From assembly GCA_964531285.1 (NCBI GenBank), contig CAZHDI010000038.1:1-30202 (forward strand): a DNA stretch of 30,202 bases. Reading direction: 5' to 3'. The position numbers and the translations under genes were made by a program. This DNA comes from CAZHDI01 sp964531285 (GTDB taxonomy: Bacteria > Pseudomonadota > Alphaproteobacteria > JAJFIK01). The notes beneath the pieces were generated by a model. That model had not been told where the DNA came from. It saw only the letters and a program-made list of their open reading frames with translations, and did no database searches. Positions within the stretch are counted from its first letter, which is position 1, and every line of letters begins with the position of its first letter. This document shows, one piece after another, positions 16,462-25,343 of the stretch.

Positions 16462-17016
16462 TCACGGGCGTGATACCGGTGACATGGACCCATCGGAAAT
16501 GGCCAGCGGGCGCTCCATGGCGATGACCTGTGCGGCCATCTCGTCCGACATCGGGTGATAGACATCCCGATGGACAAACCCCAGGCTTTCATAGAGCCGG
16601 ACCGCCTCGCTCTGCAGCACCCCGGTTTCCAGACGCATGGTCCGATAACCGCGCCCCGCGGCAAGACCGATCAGCCGCGCGCACAGCGCCCGGCCCACCC
16701 CCCGGCCTTGCCCCTCCGGCAGGACGAAGAGCCGCTTCATCTCGCAGATCCCCGGCTCATCGGGCTTGAGCATCACGCAGCCAACCGGCCGGCCCCCGAG
16801 ATCGGCCAGCAGAATGGCCCCGGCCGGCGGAGCATGAATGACCGGCAGGCCGTCAATCATCGCCGCCCACTCATCGTCGGGATAATAGGCGTCGACCAGC
16901 CAGGCCCGGTCCGCATAGCGCGCCCGGATCCAGTCCCGGAACCCGTTGCACAGGGCCGCGGCCGTCGCCAGATCTTCAGCGCCGACCGCCTCGCGAATGG
17001 TGAGAATCTCCGCCAT
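16462..17016 (-). CDS. GNAT family N-acetyltransferase
   Basis: A 184-residue protein of the GNAT fold. It shows the acetyl-CoA binding segment (MKRLFVLPEGQGRGVGRALCARLI, with the Q-x-x-G-x-G loop) and the downstream strand and helix MRLETGVLQSEAVRLYESLGF. It transfers an acetyl group to an unknown amine. There is no signal peptide, so it is cytosolic. A start at 17295 is possible, but the ATG at 17016 follows a GGAG, and the extra N-terminal residues are unrelated to the family. It is co-directional with the beta-helix gene, 105 bp upstream of it, so it may belong to the same cluster or merely be adjacent. Confidence 0.88.
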   Translation of the reverse strand: MAEILTIREAVGAEDLATAAALCNGFRDWIRARYADRAWLVDAYYPDDEWAAMIDGLPVIHAPPAGAILLADLGGRPVGCVMLKPDEPGICEMKRLFVLPEGQGRGVGRALCARLIGLAAGRGYRTMRLETGVLQSEAVRLYESLGFVHRDVYHPMSDEMAAQVIAMERPLAISDGSMSPVSRP

Positions 17017-17091
17017 GGTCCGCTCCAACGCTGTGAGAACCGGCAGGTCGGTCTTCCACCCGATCCCGTCAAGCCGGCCTGCGCGGAATGG

Positions 17092-17119
17092 TCGACAAGC
17101 GCGGCAAAGCGGGTACACT
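17092..17119 (+). promoter_or_regulatory. possible promoter of the MarR gene
   Basis: TCGACA at 17092-17097 and TACACT at 17114-17119 are separated by 16 bases and lie about 65 bp upstream of the MarR start, in the region shared with the divergent acetyltransferase. The match is modest. Confidence 0.3.
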
Positions 17120-17185
17120 CCCTTCATGGGAAGTTGCTCATAGCATGTGCCCGCGTTGCGGTTGATTAGTGAGGGGACCGCACCC

Positions 17186-17665
17186 ATGACTGACCTGCGT
17201 TCGTCACAGATGGAACGGTGGACGGCGATGATCAGCCCCGGAGACGAGTCCGCCGCCCGGGGCATCGCCGCGCTCTTCGAAGAGGTGGCCCGCAATATAT
17301 ATCCCGACCGGGGGCCGAAAAACCTGCATGCGCGGCAGTGGGCTGCCTTGCGCTATTTCGAGCGCGCAGGTGCGCAGCGGCGCACCGTCACGGGACTCGC
17401 CAACTATATCGGCATCACCATGGGTCCGGCTTCGCGGTCCGTGCGCTCCCTAGTGAGCAACGGGCTGTTGCGGCCCGAGGACGACCAGCCGGACCGTAAG
17501 GCGGTGGTCTATCAGCTCTCCGAGCACGGACGCGAAATGCTGACGCACGACCCTCTCAACCGGTTCGCGGCCATGCTCGCGACATTGCCGCCGGACTCTC
17601 GCCAGCACCTGACCCAGGCGCTGGAAGTGCTGCTGGATCTGCAACAACCGCCGGACCCCCGCTGA
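17186..17665 (+). CDS. MarR-family transcriptional regulator
   Basis: A 159-residue protein. A winged helix-turn-helix (about residues 45-125) shows LANYIGITMGPASRSVRSLVSNGLL, then the wing DQPDRKAVVYQLSEHG, typical of MarR repressors that respond to small ligands. Helices at both ends should form the dimer interface. Start candidates are a GTG at 17147, the ATG at 17186 and the ATG at 17207. GAGGGGACC at 17171-17179 favours 17186. The gene is divergent from the acetyltransferase, and such regulators often control the neighbouring divergent gene. A receiver-only regulator follows 21 bp downstream in the same transcript. Confidence 0.9.
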   Translation: MTDLRSSQMERWTAMISPGDESAARGIAALFEEVARNIYPDRGPKNLHARQWAALRYFERAGAQRRTVTGLANYIGITMGPASRSVRSLVSNGLLRPEDDQPDRKAVVYQLSEHGREMLTHDPLNRFAAMLATLPPDSRQHLTQALEVLLDLQQPPDPR

Positions 17666-17686
17666 CCGGGACAAGGGAGCCACACG

Positions 17687-18070
17687 ATGGCCGATGCCAA
17701 AGCGATCCTGCTGGTCGAAGACGATGAACTCGTGCGCCGGTCCGTGGCGGTGACCCTTGAGGCCGCGGGCCACACAGTCACCCAGACGGGCGACGCGGGC
17801 AGCGCCCGGCGCCATATGGACGGCGCGCCGGTCGATCTCGTCATCGCGGATGTCTGGATGCCGGGCGGCACCGGTATCGATCTGTTGAAAGCCGTCCGGT
17901 CCGGGAACAATCCCGTTCCGTTCATCTTCATCTCGGGCGGCAATGCCGCCGAACCGCTGCAATTGACCATCGGCCGGGCCGAAGCCCATGGCGCCGTCGA
18001 TTTCCTGATGAAGCCGTTCGACGATCACGAACTCCTGAGCGCCGTGGAGCGGGTCACCGCCGCGCTCTGA
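17687..18070 (+). CDS. single-domain response regulator (receiver only)
   Basis: A 127-residue protein that is a complete receiver domain with no output domain. The acidic residues are E11/D12/D13, the phospho-acceptor is D55 (VIADVWMPGG), the switch Ser84 replaces the usual Thr, and K110 is in LMKPFD. It must act by protein contact, for example in a phosphorelay or on a partner kinase. It is probably co-transcribed with the MarR gene (21-bp gap, GGGAG ribosome site). The four-PAS kinase gene ends only 7 bp beyond it, on the other strand, and is the obvious partner, although no fused receiver is present there. Confidence 0.93.
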   Translation: MADAKAILLVEDDELVRRSVAVTLEAAGHTVTQTGDAGSARRHMDGAPVDLVIADVWMPGGTGIDLLKAVRSGNNPVPFIFISGGNAAEPLQLTIGRAEAHGAVDFLMKPFDDHELLSAVERVTAAL

Positions 18071-18077
18071 TCCTGTG

Positions 18078-20456
18078 TCACCGGAATGGCCCGGGCGGCG
18101 GCACCGCCAGCCGGCCCGGATCGACCGTGCCATCCGCCCGATCGCTCAAAGCCGCGTGCGGGATAAGGAGCGTAAAACGCGCCCCGCCCTCAGGGCCGTC
18201 ATCGGCCGTGATCGCCCCGCCGCTGGCGCTGATCAGCGCATAGACGATCGCCAGCCCCAAGCCGGACCCCTCGCCCTGACGCTTGGTCGTGAAGAAGGGC
18301 TGAAACACCTGCTCGCGCATCGCCGGGCTCATGCCGGGGCCCGTATCGGTGATCAGTACCCGGAAATAATCGCCGGGCACGATCCCATACCGCATCGCGG
18401 CGTCGCTCAGACGGGTCGGCACCAGGTTGACCGTGACCGTCCCCTCCCCCGCCATGGCGTCCGAAGCATTGCGCACCAGGTTGAGGATCACCTGAGCCAG
18501 CGCCGTTTCGGTGATCCGGGCATCGCCCGGCACATCGGGAATCCGCGCATCGATCCGTACGCCCTCGGGCACCGCCGCGCCGGCCAAGTGCACGGCCCGG
18601 CTCAGCGCCAATGCAAACGGTACCGGCTCGGCCGCGGGCGGTTCAGGGCGCGCGAAGGTGAGAATCGTCCGGGTCACATCCCGCACATTGGACGCCGCCG
18701 CATAGATGTCGTCCTGATAGGCGCGAGTTTTCTCCGGGTCCGTCTCGGTGCGGAGCTGTTTGGCCAGCAACAGGATCGGTTGGATCATGTTGTTAACCTC
18801 ATGGGAGATTCCGCCGGCCATCTGACCCAAGGCTTCCAGCTTTTGTTTCTGCCGGACGGCGAACTCCAGGCGCAGACGCTCGCCCTCCAGACGCATCTCC
18901 TCGGTTACATCCCGGAACGAGCCGATCCGCCGGGTCGGCTCCCCGAGACTGGGGCCCGCATTGATCCACTCCATACGGAAGGTACGTTTTTCGCCGTTGA
19001 TCCGGAAGCCGAACGTCTCGGCATTTCCGGGTGCATCGGACTCGAACGCCTCGAAAAAACGCTTCACATCGCCGGGTTCGATCAGCGGCATGATATCCGC
19101 GATCGACCGGTCGGCGACATCCGGGAACCCCAGCAGCTTCTGGCCTTTCGGCGAAATATACCCCGCGGCCACGCTGCGGTCCGTGTCCCAATCGAAAATG
19201 CCGACCTGGGCGTTGTCGATCACGATCCGGCTGCGCTGTTCGCTGCGGTCGAGCGCGGCGCGCGCATTGGTCTCGTCGGTAATATCGCGGAACGAGCCGA
19301 TCCGCACATTGGGATCGCCTTTATGGGCTCCGGCATTGACCCAGGTGGCCAGGAAGTGCCGGTAGTCCTCGCGGCCCGGTCCGGAAAACCGGTAGGTCAT
19401 TTCCCCGCGCGGCTCATCGGACCGGATGGCGGCCAGGAACCGGTCCGCATCATCCGGATGCAGATAATGATCGAGGTCCCTAAAGCCCTTATGGGGATCG
19501 CCGTCGAGGCCCAGCAGGTCCAGCCCCGCCTTGGAAATAAAACCCTCGCGGCGCACGACGTCCCATTCGAAAATGCCGGACTCGGCCCCCTCGATCACCA
19601 ACTCATACCGCGCCTCCGACGCACGCAGGCGCTGGGCATATTCCAGTTCCTTGGTGACATCGAACAGGGTCTCCTGGATCGCGTCGCCGCCCATCCAGCG
19701 GATCGGACGGAACCGGGAATCGAGCCAGATTTCCCGCCCATCCGCGCGCGCCGCCGGCCAGCGCCGGCGAACACTGGTCTCGGCCCCGCGCGCCAGATCC
19801 TCGGCCACCACCTGGAGCATCGGCGCCCCCCGGTCGGCCCGGGCCCCGAGCGGCCCCGGATCGGCCAGCAGGGCCGCTTCGGTATCCACGCCGAACAGAT
19901 CGAGCGCCTCGGCATTGGCGCGCACCGGCTTGCCGTCCTGCCAGATAACGTGGCCCGCACAATCGCTCTCAAACAGCGCCGCATAGCGCTGTTCGCTCTC
20001 GCGCACCCGCAGCCGCGCCGCCCGCTCCTCCGAGATATCGCGCACGACACCAGACGACACGCCGGGCTCTTCGGTCCCGTCGAGCCGCCCGAACCGGGCC
20101 GTCACTTCGATATGGCGCACGGGCGCACCCGGCAGACACAGGCGCAACGGGATGGTCACACGGCCCGCGGCTTTCAAGCGCCGGGCAAGGGGGGTGTCCG
20201 GACCGTCAGCGAACAGGTTGGTCATGTGCCGTGCGATGCGGGCCCGGTCGTCGGGATGCAGCCGTTCACCGACCAGCGCGCCGTCCGGCGGCCCGCCCGT
20301 ATCCTCGATCCCGAACAGGGCGAACATCCCCGGCGACCAGAACCGGATGCCCTGACCCAACGCAAATTCCCAACAGCCGATGTCGGCAAGGGATTCCAAA
20401 GTGGCCAGACGGGCCTCGGCCGAACCGGGATAAGGCTTGGACGGTGTATCGCTCAT
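18078..20456 (-). CDS. soluble multi-PAS sensor histidine kinase
   Basis: A 792-residue protein without a membrane helix, so cytosolic. It has four PAS-like sensor modules at about residues 15-145, 150-270, 280-400 and 405-525. Several end in the PAC-type segments RIGSFRDITDE and RIGSFRDVTEE. The dimerisation/phosphotransfer region has the phosphorylated His552 in GGISHEVNNMIQP. The ATPase domain (about 645-775) shows NLVRNASDAM, DTGPGMSP and GSGLGLAIVYAL. It has no receiver domain, so a separate acceptor is needed, most likely the receiver encoded at 17687. The ATG at 20456 is chosen because an upstream in-frame start (20528) lies in the terminator region. The ribosome site is weak. Confidence 0.93.
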   Translation of the reverse strand: MSDTPSKPYPGSAEARLATLESLADIGCWEFALGQGIRFWSPGMFALFGIEDTGGPPDGALVGERLHPDDRARIARHMTNLFADGPDTPLARRLKAAGRVTIPLRLCLPGAPVRHIEVTARFGRLDGTEEPGVSSGVVRDISEERAARLRVRESEQRYAALFESDCAGHVIWQDGKPVRANAEALDLFGVDTEAALLADPGPLGARADRGAPMLQVVAEDLARGAETSVRRRWPAARADGREIWLDSRFRPIRWMGGDAIQETLFDVTKELEYAQRLRASEARYELVIEGAESGIFEWDVVRREGFISKAGLDLLGLDGDPHKGFRDLDHYLHPDDADRFLAAIRSDEPRGEMTYRFSGPGREDYRHFLATWVNAGAHKGDPNVRIGSFRDITDETNARAALDRSEQRSRIVIDNAQVGIFDWDTDRSVAAGYISPKGQKLLGFPDVADRSIADIMPLIEPGDVKRFFEAFESDAPGNAETFGFRINGEKRTFRMEWINAGPSLGEPTRRIGSFRDVTEEMRLEGERLRLEFAVRQKQKLEALGQMAGGISHEVNNMIQPILLLAKQLRTETDPEKTRAYQDDIYAAASNVRDVTRTILTFARPEPPAAEPVPFALALSRAVHLAGAAVPEGVRIDARIPDVPGDARITETALAQVILNLVRNASDAMAGEGTVTVNLVPTRLSDAAMRYGIVPGDYFRVLITDTGPGMSPAMREQVFQPFFTTKRQGEGSGLGLAIVYALISASGGAITADDGPEGGARFTLLIPHAALSDRADGTVDPGRLAVPPPGPFR

Positions 20457-20526
20457 GCGTCCAGTGAACCGCGCCCGGGCCCGGCTGGCAAGCCGCGCGC
20501 GGTGGGGCCTGCCATGCCTTGACCCC

Positions 20527-20557
20527 AAAACAAAGGGGACCGCCGCAGCGGTCCCCT
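20527..20557 (-). terminator. terminator of the first RTX gene
   Basis: AGGGGACCGC at 20534-20543 pairs perfectly with GCGGTCCCCT at 20548-20557. On the minus strand it is followed by TTTGTTTT. It separates the RTX gene from the kinase. Confidence 0.92.
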
Positions 20558-20583
20558 AAGCCGGTCAAACCTGGCTTTGGCGA

Positions 20584-23500
20584 TCAGAACACGAACATAT
20601 CCGCGCTGAGATCTTCCAGATCGGTGTTGCGCAAGGTCAACAGGTCGTTGCCGCCGAAATTGAACACCACGTCCTTGCCGATCTGGGTCGTGATCGCCAG
20701 CAGATCCTCGAAGGATTCGATGCCGATATCCGAGCAGGAGAAGTCGATCATGTCTTCGCCTCTGTCGTAGTCGGTGATGATGTCGCTGCCATCATTCTCG
20801 TTATAGACGAAGGTGTCGGCATCGCCGCCGCCAGTGAGCAGATCGCTCCCGGCACCGCCCAGGATGATGTCCTCGCCGTTGCCGCCATTGAGGTCGTCAT
20901 CGCCGTCATTGCCGAACAGAATGTCGTCGCCGGCACGGCCCTTGATATTATCGTTCCCGGTGCCGCCATCGGCGATGTCATCGCCGTCGCCGGCCTTGAT
21001 CTGATCATTGCCGGCACCGCCGAACAGGCTGTCGTCACCGTCGCCGCCATCGACTTTGTCGTCGCCGTCGCCGCCCGACATGGTGTCGTCGCCGTCCTTG
21101 CCGCGCATCTTGTCGTCGCCGGCATTGCCCAGCAGGATGTCATCGCCGGCGCCGCCATGGACATTGTCGTCGCCATCGCCGCCGATCATCACATCGTCGC
21201 CGAACCGGCCCTTGAGCTTGTCATCACCGCCGAGACCATCGACAAAGTCGCGCTCGAGAACGCGGGAATTGCCATAGCGGTCATTGCCCGACGTAAGGGT
21301 CACCACATTGTCGAAGTCCAGCGGATTGATGTTCGACAGATCCGGATCATCGAGGCCCACGGTGATGAACACCGTCGCGGTCGAGACCGCACCGTTGGCG
21401 TCTTCGAGCTGATAGACAAACTGATCGGCGCAGAAGGAGGCGCCGGTCGGATTGTAGACGAAGCTGCCGTCTTCATTCAGCTCAAGATCGCCATTCAGCG
21501 GACCGGCGAGCAGCGACACGCTCAACTCGTCGCCATCGGCATCCGTATCCGGACCATTGCCGTTGTCATCGAGCACGTTGCCGCTGAGGGCACCGCTGAG
21601 CAGGGTCGTGAAGAACACATCCGCCTGGGCCACCGGCGCCGCATTGGTCGCGTCGGTCACCGAGATGGCGAAGTTGTCGGTATCAGTCCCGTCCGGATTG
21701 CCATCGTCGGCCATGGCAAACACCGTGGCGAGGCCATCGAAATCGAGCGGCGGCGTATAGCTGATCTCGCCCAGCGCATCGACGATATCGTCGGCCTGAC
21801 CGGACAGCGTGATGGTGTCGGTCCCGAGCCCCATGACCGTCACGGGCGCCGTCACCATCCCGGTGAAGTTGGCGCCGACATCCGAGACGGTCACGTCGAG
21901 GTCGTCACCGTCCTGGTCCGAAATGATGAAGCCATTGAGCACGACCGGGGTGTTTTCCGGCGTGATCAGATCGTTCGGCCCTTGAATCACCGGCGGATCG
22001 TTCTCGTCGGTGAGCGTGATCGTCACCGTCGTCGTCGAGGTCTCGTTGGTCAGATCATTGGTGGCGCAGATGGTCAGGACAAAGACATCCATCTGCTCGA
22101 AATCGAGATCGCCGGAATCGTTGACCGTGATCTCACCGGTGTCCGGATCGATGACGAACGGCTCGTTGCCGTCCTGATCAACATCGACATTCCCGTCGAT
22201 GATCTTGTAGGTGATGTTCTCGTCGATCGGCCCGTCATTCACCGTGGCATCGACATTCCCTGAATCGGTCCCTTCCGGGCTGTTTTCGGGGATCGTCTCG
22301 GAGTCCACATTGGTGATGTTCGGCGGGTCGCTTTCGGCGAAGACCGTAATGTCGAACGTGCCGTCGTCACTGCCGCCATTACCGTCGCTCACCACAAAGG
22401 TGACAAGCTGGTCGCCATTGAAATCGACCGGCGGAACGAACGTGATTTCACCCAAAGCCGTTTCGATATCGTCCGGCAGACCGATCAGGGTTAGCGTCGC
22501 GGTGCCGAGCCCATTGGCGGTCACCGGCGCATTGACCGGCCCGTTAAATGTGGAATCAAGGCTGTTCAGCGTCACCGTCAGGATGTCGTTGTCGTCATCC
22601 TCGACCATGAAACCGGTCAGCGCGATCCCGGTGTCTTCCGGTGTCGCCAGGCCATTATTCGGCGTGAAAATCGGCGGCTCGTTTTCGTCCGTCAGCGTGA
22701 TCGTAACGGTCGCGGTCGAGGTTTCGTCTGTATTTTCATTGGTGGCGCAGATGGTCAGGACAAAGACATCCATCTGCTCGAAATCGAGATCGCCGGAATC
22801 GTTGACCGTAATCTCACCGGTATCCGGATCGATCGCGAACGGCTCGTTGCCGTCCTGATCCACATCCACATTACCGTTGATGATCTTATAGGTGATGTCC
22901 TCGTCCGCCGGGCCGCCCGCGATCGAGGCATCGGCATCCTCGACCTCGGTGTCTTCCGGGGTATTCTCGGGGATCGTTGGATTTCCGAACGGATCGAACA
23001 CCGGCACGGTGGAAATGCCGTCACCGGTCACGGTGACCGACGCCGTGTCCGTACCCGTCGCGTCTTCGGGATCGCTGATCGTCGCGGTGAGATCCGTCGA
23101 ACCCGCAAAGCCGGCCGGCGGATTGAAGCTGAGTTCATCGAGCGCGGTGTTCACGTCATCGACGGACCCGGAAATGGTGATCGCCGCCGTGGACAGACCG
23201 TCGACGGTCACTGGCACCGAGATCACACCGGTAAAGCTGCTGTTCGGGGCGCCCGACAGCATCACGGTGACGGTGTCGCCGTCCTCGTCATCCACGACCA
23301 CATCGGCAAGCGACAACGGATTGTCCTGCTCCACCGACAGCCCATCCGGAATGTCCACCGTCGGCGCGTCGTTCACATCGTTGATGGTCACGGTGACGGT
23401 GACGGTCTGGGTCACACCGATCTGCTGGTCGGTCACCTGAACCGTCAGGTCATAGCTGTCCTGCACCTCGAAGTTCAGATCGCCCGGATCATTGACGGTG

Positions 23501-24861
23501 ATGGCGCCGGTATCCGGATCGATCGAGAACGCCGGATCGTCGTCGCCGTCGATGCCGTCATTGCCGCCGACAATTGCGTAGCCGATATTTTCGTCCGTCG
23601 CGCCGCCATCGCCGAGGCGCGCGTCCACATCGCCAACGGCCGTGCCGTTGGGGCTGTTCTCATCGACATCGAACGGACCGTCTTCGAGGATCTCAATCGG
23701 TTCATTATCGAGACGGAAAATCGAGATCCCGTCGTCCTGGAAGCCCGTCGCCACGATGAACGGCTGAGAGCCAAGGGTCACGACCTGCGCGGAGAACACC
23801 TCGCGCAGTTCCAGATCGGACGGATCGTCGCTCTCTTGAACATTGTCGACATTGGTCAGCGAGCCGTCGGCGTTGAGCACAAAGGCGCTGATGCCGTTAT
23901 CGTTAAAGCCCGGCGCGAAGACATAGGTCGTGGTCCCCAGCACCGCGGTATCGAGACGGGCCGCGCCATTGAGGTTCAAGGTGCCGTTGTCCGGCAGGTT
24001 GAACACATTGGTCGCCAGACCGGCATCGTCGATCTCATACACGCTGAGACCGTCGTCAAGCAGACCGGCCACCAGCAGATAGGTGGTGTCGCCGACGACC
24101 GCCGTTTTCAGGCTGTGCGGCCCATCCAGGAACACATCGTCGTCATCCTGAACATTCTGAACGAGCGTCAAAAGCCCATCATTGCCGACCGAATAGGTCG
24201 CAAAGCCATCATCATCGAAGCCCGCGACGAACAGATAGGTCACGCCGTTGACGACGGCCTGGGACAGCGTCGCAGGGCCTTCGATCTCAGCCGGCTGATC
24301 GACCATCGGATCGAACAGGCTCGAGGTTTCGTCCGGCACGTTTTGGATATTCGTCAGCATACCGTCATTGCCGATCGAGAACACGGCAACGCCGTCATCC
24401 AGACCGAACTCGCTATATGCCGTCGAATAGAGGAACTTGTTGCCGCCGACCTCGACGATTTCAACAAAGTGCGGGGCATTCAGAAGAATGTCATCGTCGT
24501 TCTCGACGACCTGCACCGGTGTCAGGATCCCGGTATTGCCGATCGAGAACACCTGAAGCGCGTCGTCATCGAAGCCCGCAACGTAAAGATAGTTGATGCC
24601 GCCAATCTCGGTGACCGCCAGACCCGCCGGTCCCTGGAGGCCAAGCTCGGTGTTGTCGAGCGTGCTGTCCGAGATATTGAAGACGTTGTTGACCTGTCCC
24701 GCGTCATCGATCGAGAAAACCGACAAGCCGTCGTCGACATAAGCCGCGACGATCACGAAGGTGGTCTCGTCGATCGTCACCGATTCCGAGTAGTAGGCTC
24801 CGTTCAGTTCGGCTTGGAACCCATCCGTAAAATTGTCGACGTTGACGAGATTAATCGTCAT
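20584..24861 (-). CDS. large RTX protein: seven-bladed propeller, cadherin-like repeats, RTX repeats
   Basis: A 1425-residue, very acidic, Asp-rich protein. Residues about 10-375 contain seven repeats ending in (A/G)F-D-D-D-G-x-x-V-(F/Y)-S-type segments, which I read as a seven-bladed beta-propeller. Residues about 390-1130 hold cadherin/Ig-like modules: ENSPxGTxVGxVDA, FxIDPDTGxITVND and TVTVTINDVNDAP. Residues about 1218-1358 are RTX nonapeptides (GGxGDDxLxGGxGND), which bind calcium. The C terminus (LTLRNTDLEDLSADMFVF) resembles a type I secretion signal. There is no N-terminal signal peptide, so export by type I secretion, as an adhesin or S-layer-like surface protein, is likely. Secretion genes are not in the window. 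GGGGGATG precedes the ATG. Confidence 0.92.
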   Translation of the reverse strand: MTINLVNVDNFTDGFQAELNGAYYSESVTIDETTFVIVAAYVDDGLSVFSIDDAGQVNNVFNISDSTLDNTELGLQGPAGLAVTEIGGINYLYVAGFDDDALQVFSIGNTGILTPVQVVENDDDILLNAPHFVEIVEVGGNKFLYSTAYSEFGLDDGVAVFSIGNDGMLTNIQNVPDETSSLFDPMVDQPAEIEGPATLSQAVVNGVTYLFVAGFDDDGFATYSVGNDGLLTLVQNVQDDDDVFLDGPHSLKTAVVGDTTYLLVAGLLDDGLSVYEIDDAGLATNVFNLPDNGTLNLNGAARLDTAVLGTTTYVFAPGFNDNGISAFVLNADGSLTNVDNVQESDDPSDLELREVFSAQVVTLGSQPFIVATGFQDDGISIFRLDNEPIEILEDGPFDVDENSPNGTAVGDVDARLGDGGATDENIGYAIVGGNDGIDGDDDPAFSIDPDTGAITVNDPGDLNFEVQDSYDLTVQVTDQQIGVTQTVTVTVTINDVNDAPTVDIPDGLSVEQDNPLSLADVVVDDEDGDTVTVMLSGAPNSSFTGVISVPVTVDGLSTAAITISGSVDDVNTALDELSFNPPAGFAGSTDLTATISDPEDATGTDTASVTVTGDGISTVPVFDPFGNPTIPENTPEDTEVEDADASIAGGPADEDITYKIINGNVDVDQDGNEPFAIDPDTGEITVNDSGDLDFEQMDVFVLTICATNENTDETSTATVTITLTDENEPPIFTPNNGLATPEDTGIALTGFMVEDDDNDILTVTLNSLDSTFNGPVNAPVTANGLGTATLTLIGLPDDIETALGEITFVPPVDFNGDQLVTFVVSDGNGGSDDGTFDITVFAESDPPNITNVDSETIPENSPEGTDSGNVDATVNDGPIDENITYKIIDGNVDVDQDGNEPFVIDPDTGEITVNDSGDLDFEQMDVFVLTICATNDLTNETSTTTVTITLTDENDPPVIQGPNDLITPENTPVVLNGFIISDQDGDDLDVTVSDVGANFTGMVTAPVTVMGLGTDTITLSGQADDIVDALGEISYTPPLDFDGLATVFAMADDGNPDGTDTDNFAISVTDATNAAPVAQADVFFTTLLSGALSGNVLDDNGNGPDTDADGDELSVSLLAGPLNGDLELNEDGSFVYNPTGASFCADQFVYQLEDANGAVSTATVFITVGLDDPDLSNINPLDFDNVVTLTSGNDRYGNSRVLERDFVDGLGGDDKLKGRFGDDVMIGGDGDDNVHGGAGDDILLGNAGDDKMRGKDGDDTMSGGDGDDKVDGGDGDDSLFGGAGNDQIKAGDGDDIADGGTGNDNIKGRAGDDILFGNDGDDDLNGGNGEDIILGGAGSDLLTGGGDADTFVYNENDGSDIITDYDRGEDMIDFSCSDIGIESFEDLLAITTQIGKDVVFNFGGNDLLTLRNTDLEDLSADMFVF
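22057..22225. repeat. internal repeat unit A of the RTX gene
   Basis: This segment is the downstream copy (in gene order) of a long internal repeat. Bases 22057-22128 are identical to 22738-22809, and similarity continues for about 170 bases. It encodes residues near 880-935. Confidence 0.85.
22738..22906. repeat. internal repeat unit B of the RTX gene
   Basis: This is the partner of the repeat at 22057, offset by 681 bases (227 codons), so the two cadherin-like modules are in phase. Seventy-two consecutive bases are identical, which makes in-frame recombination possible. Confidence 0.85.
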
Positions 24862-25282
24862 GTTCGCATCCCCCGATACAAGAGCGCACCTGCCATGACT
24901 GGCATTGAAACCACCATCTGCCCGCTAGGCTTGATTACCACAGCATGCTACGCGCAGAAAGGTAAACAGATTACCTTCGTGTATTGATCCCGCAGTCATG
25001 CCGATCCTAAGAGCAAATTGTCCAGCAGAAGATTCCCCCCTAAGGCTTATCGTGTGGGGTCATTAGGGGCAGACACGGAAAATGTCTTTGGAACGCTGGA
25101 ATTGGGAAAGACTTGTCCCGATCAGGGCCTGATAGACAGCAGAGCGTTCAAGAACCGTTAAATTCTCCACTTTGGACACCGTCGCAGGCTTCTAGTATTG
25201 CGCCGCGCGGCCGGCCGCTCTCCCCCTCTAGGTTGTTGGGGGCCGCCTTGGCCCTCCATGTCCGATCCGGACACCGCCCACG
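24862..25282. promoter_or_regulatory. gene-free region upstream of the RTX gene
   Basis: No gene is seen. It must contain the RTX promoter (minus strand). Two inverted repeats lie close to the start: TGCCA 24891-24895 with TGGCA 24900-24904, and AGGTAA 24960-24965 with TTACCT 24971-24976. Both are candidate operators. I could not pick a convincing -35/-10 pair. Confidence 0.35.
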
Positions 25283-25311
25283 AAAAAAGCGCCGGAGAAA
25301 ATCTCCGGCGC
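25283..25311 (-). terminator. terminator of the YHS-domain gene
   Basis: GCGCCGGAGA at 25289-25298 pairs perfectly with TCTCCGGCGC at 25302-25311. On the minus strand it is followed by six T residues (25288-25283). Confidence 0.93.
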
Positions 25312-25343
25312 CTGCATCACTGTCGACTCATCGCCCGCGCGGG

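Noticed and set aside
18075..20522. 815-residue open frame on the plus strand opposite the kinase
   Set aside because: It is the antisense mirror of the kinase gene. Its protein is Arg/His/Pro-rich with no recognisable domain, which is common in GC-rich genomes.
21157..24987. Plus-strand frames of 368 and 383 residues opposite the RTX gene
   Set aside because: They arise from the Asp-rich repeats read backwards, giving low-complexity Ile/Val/His/Arg-rich proteins.
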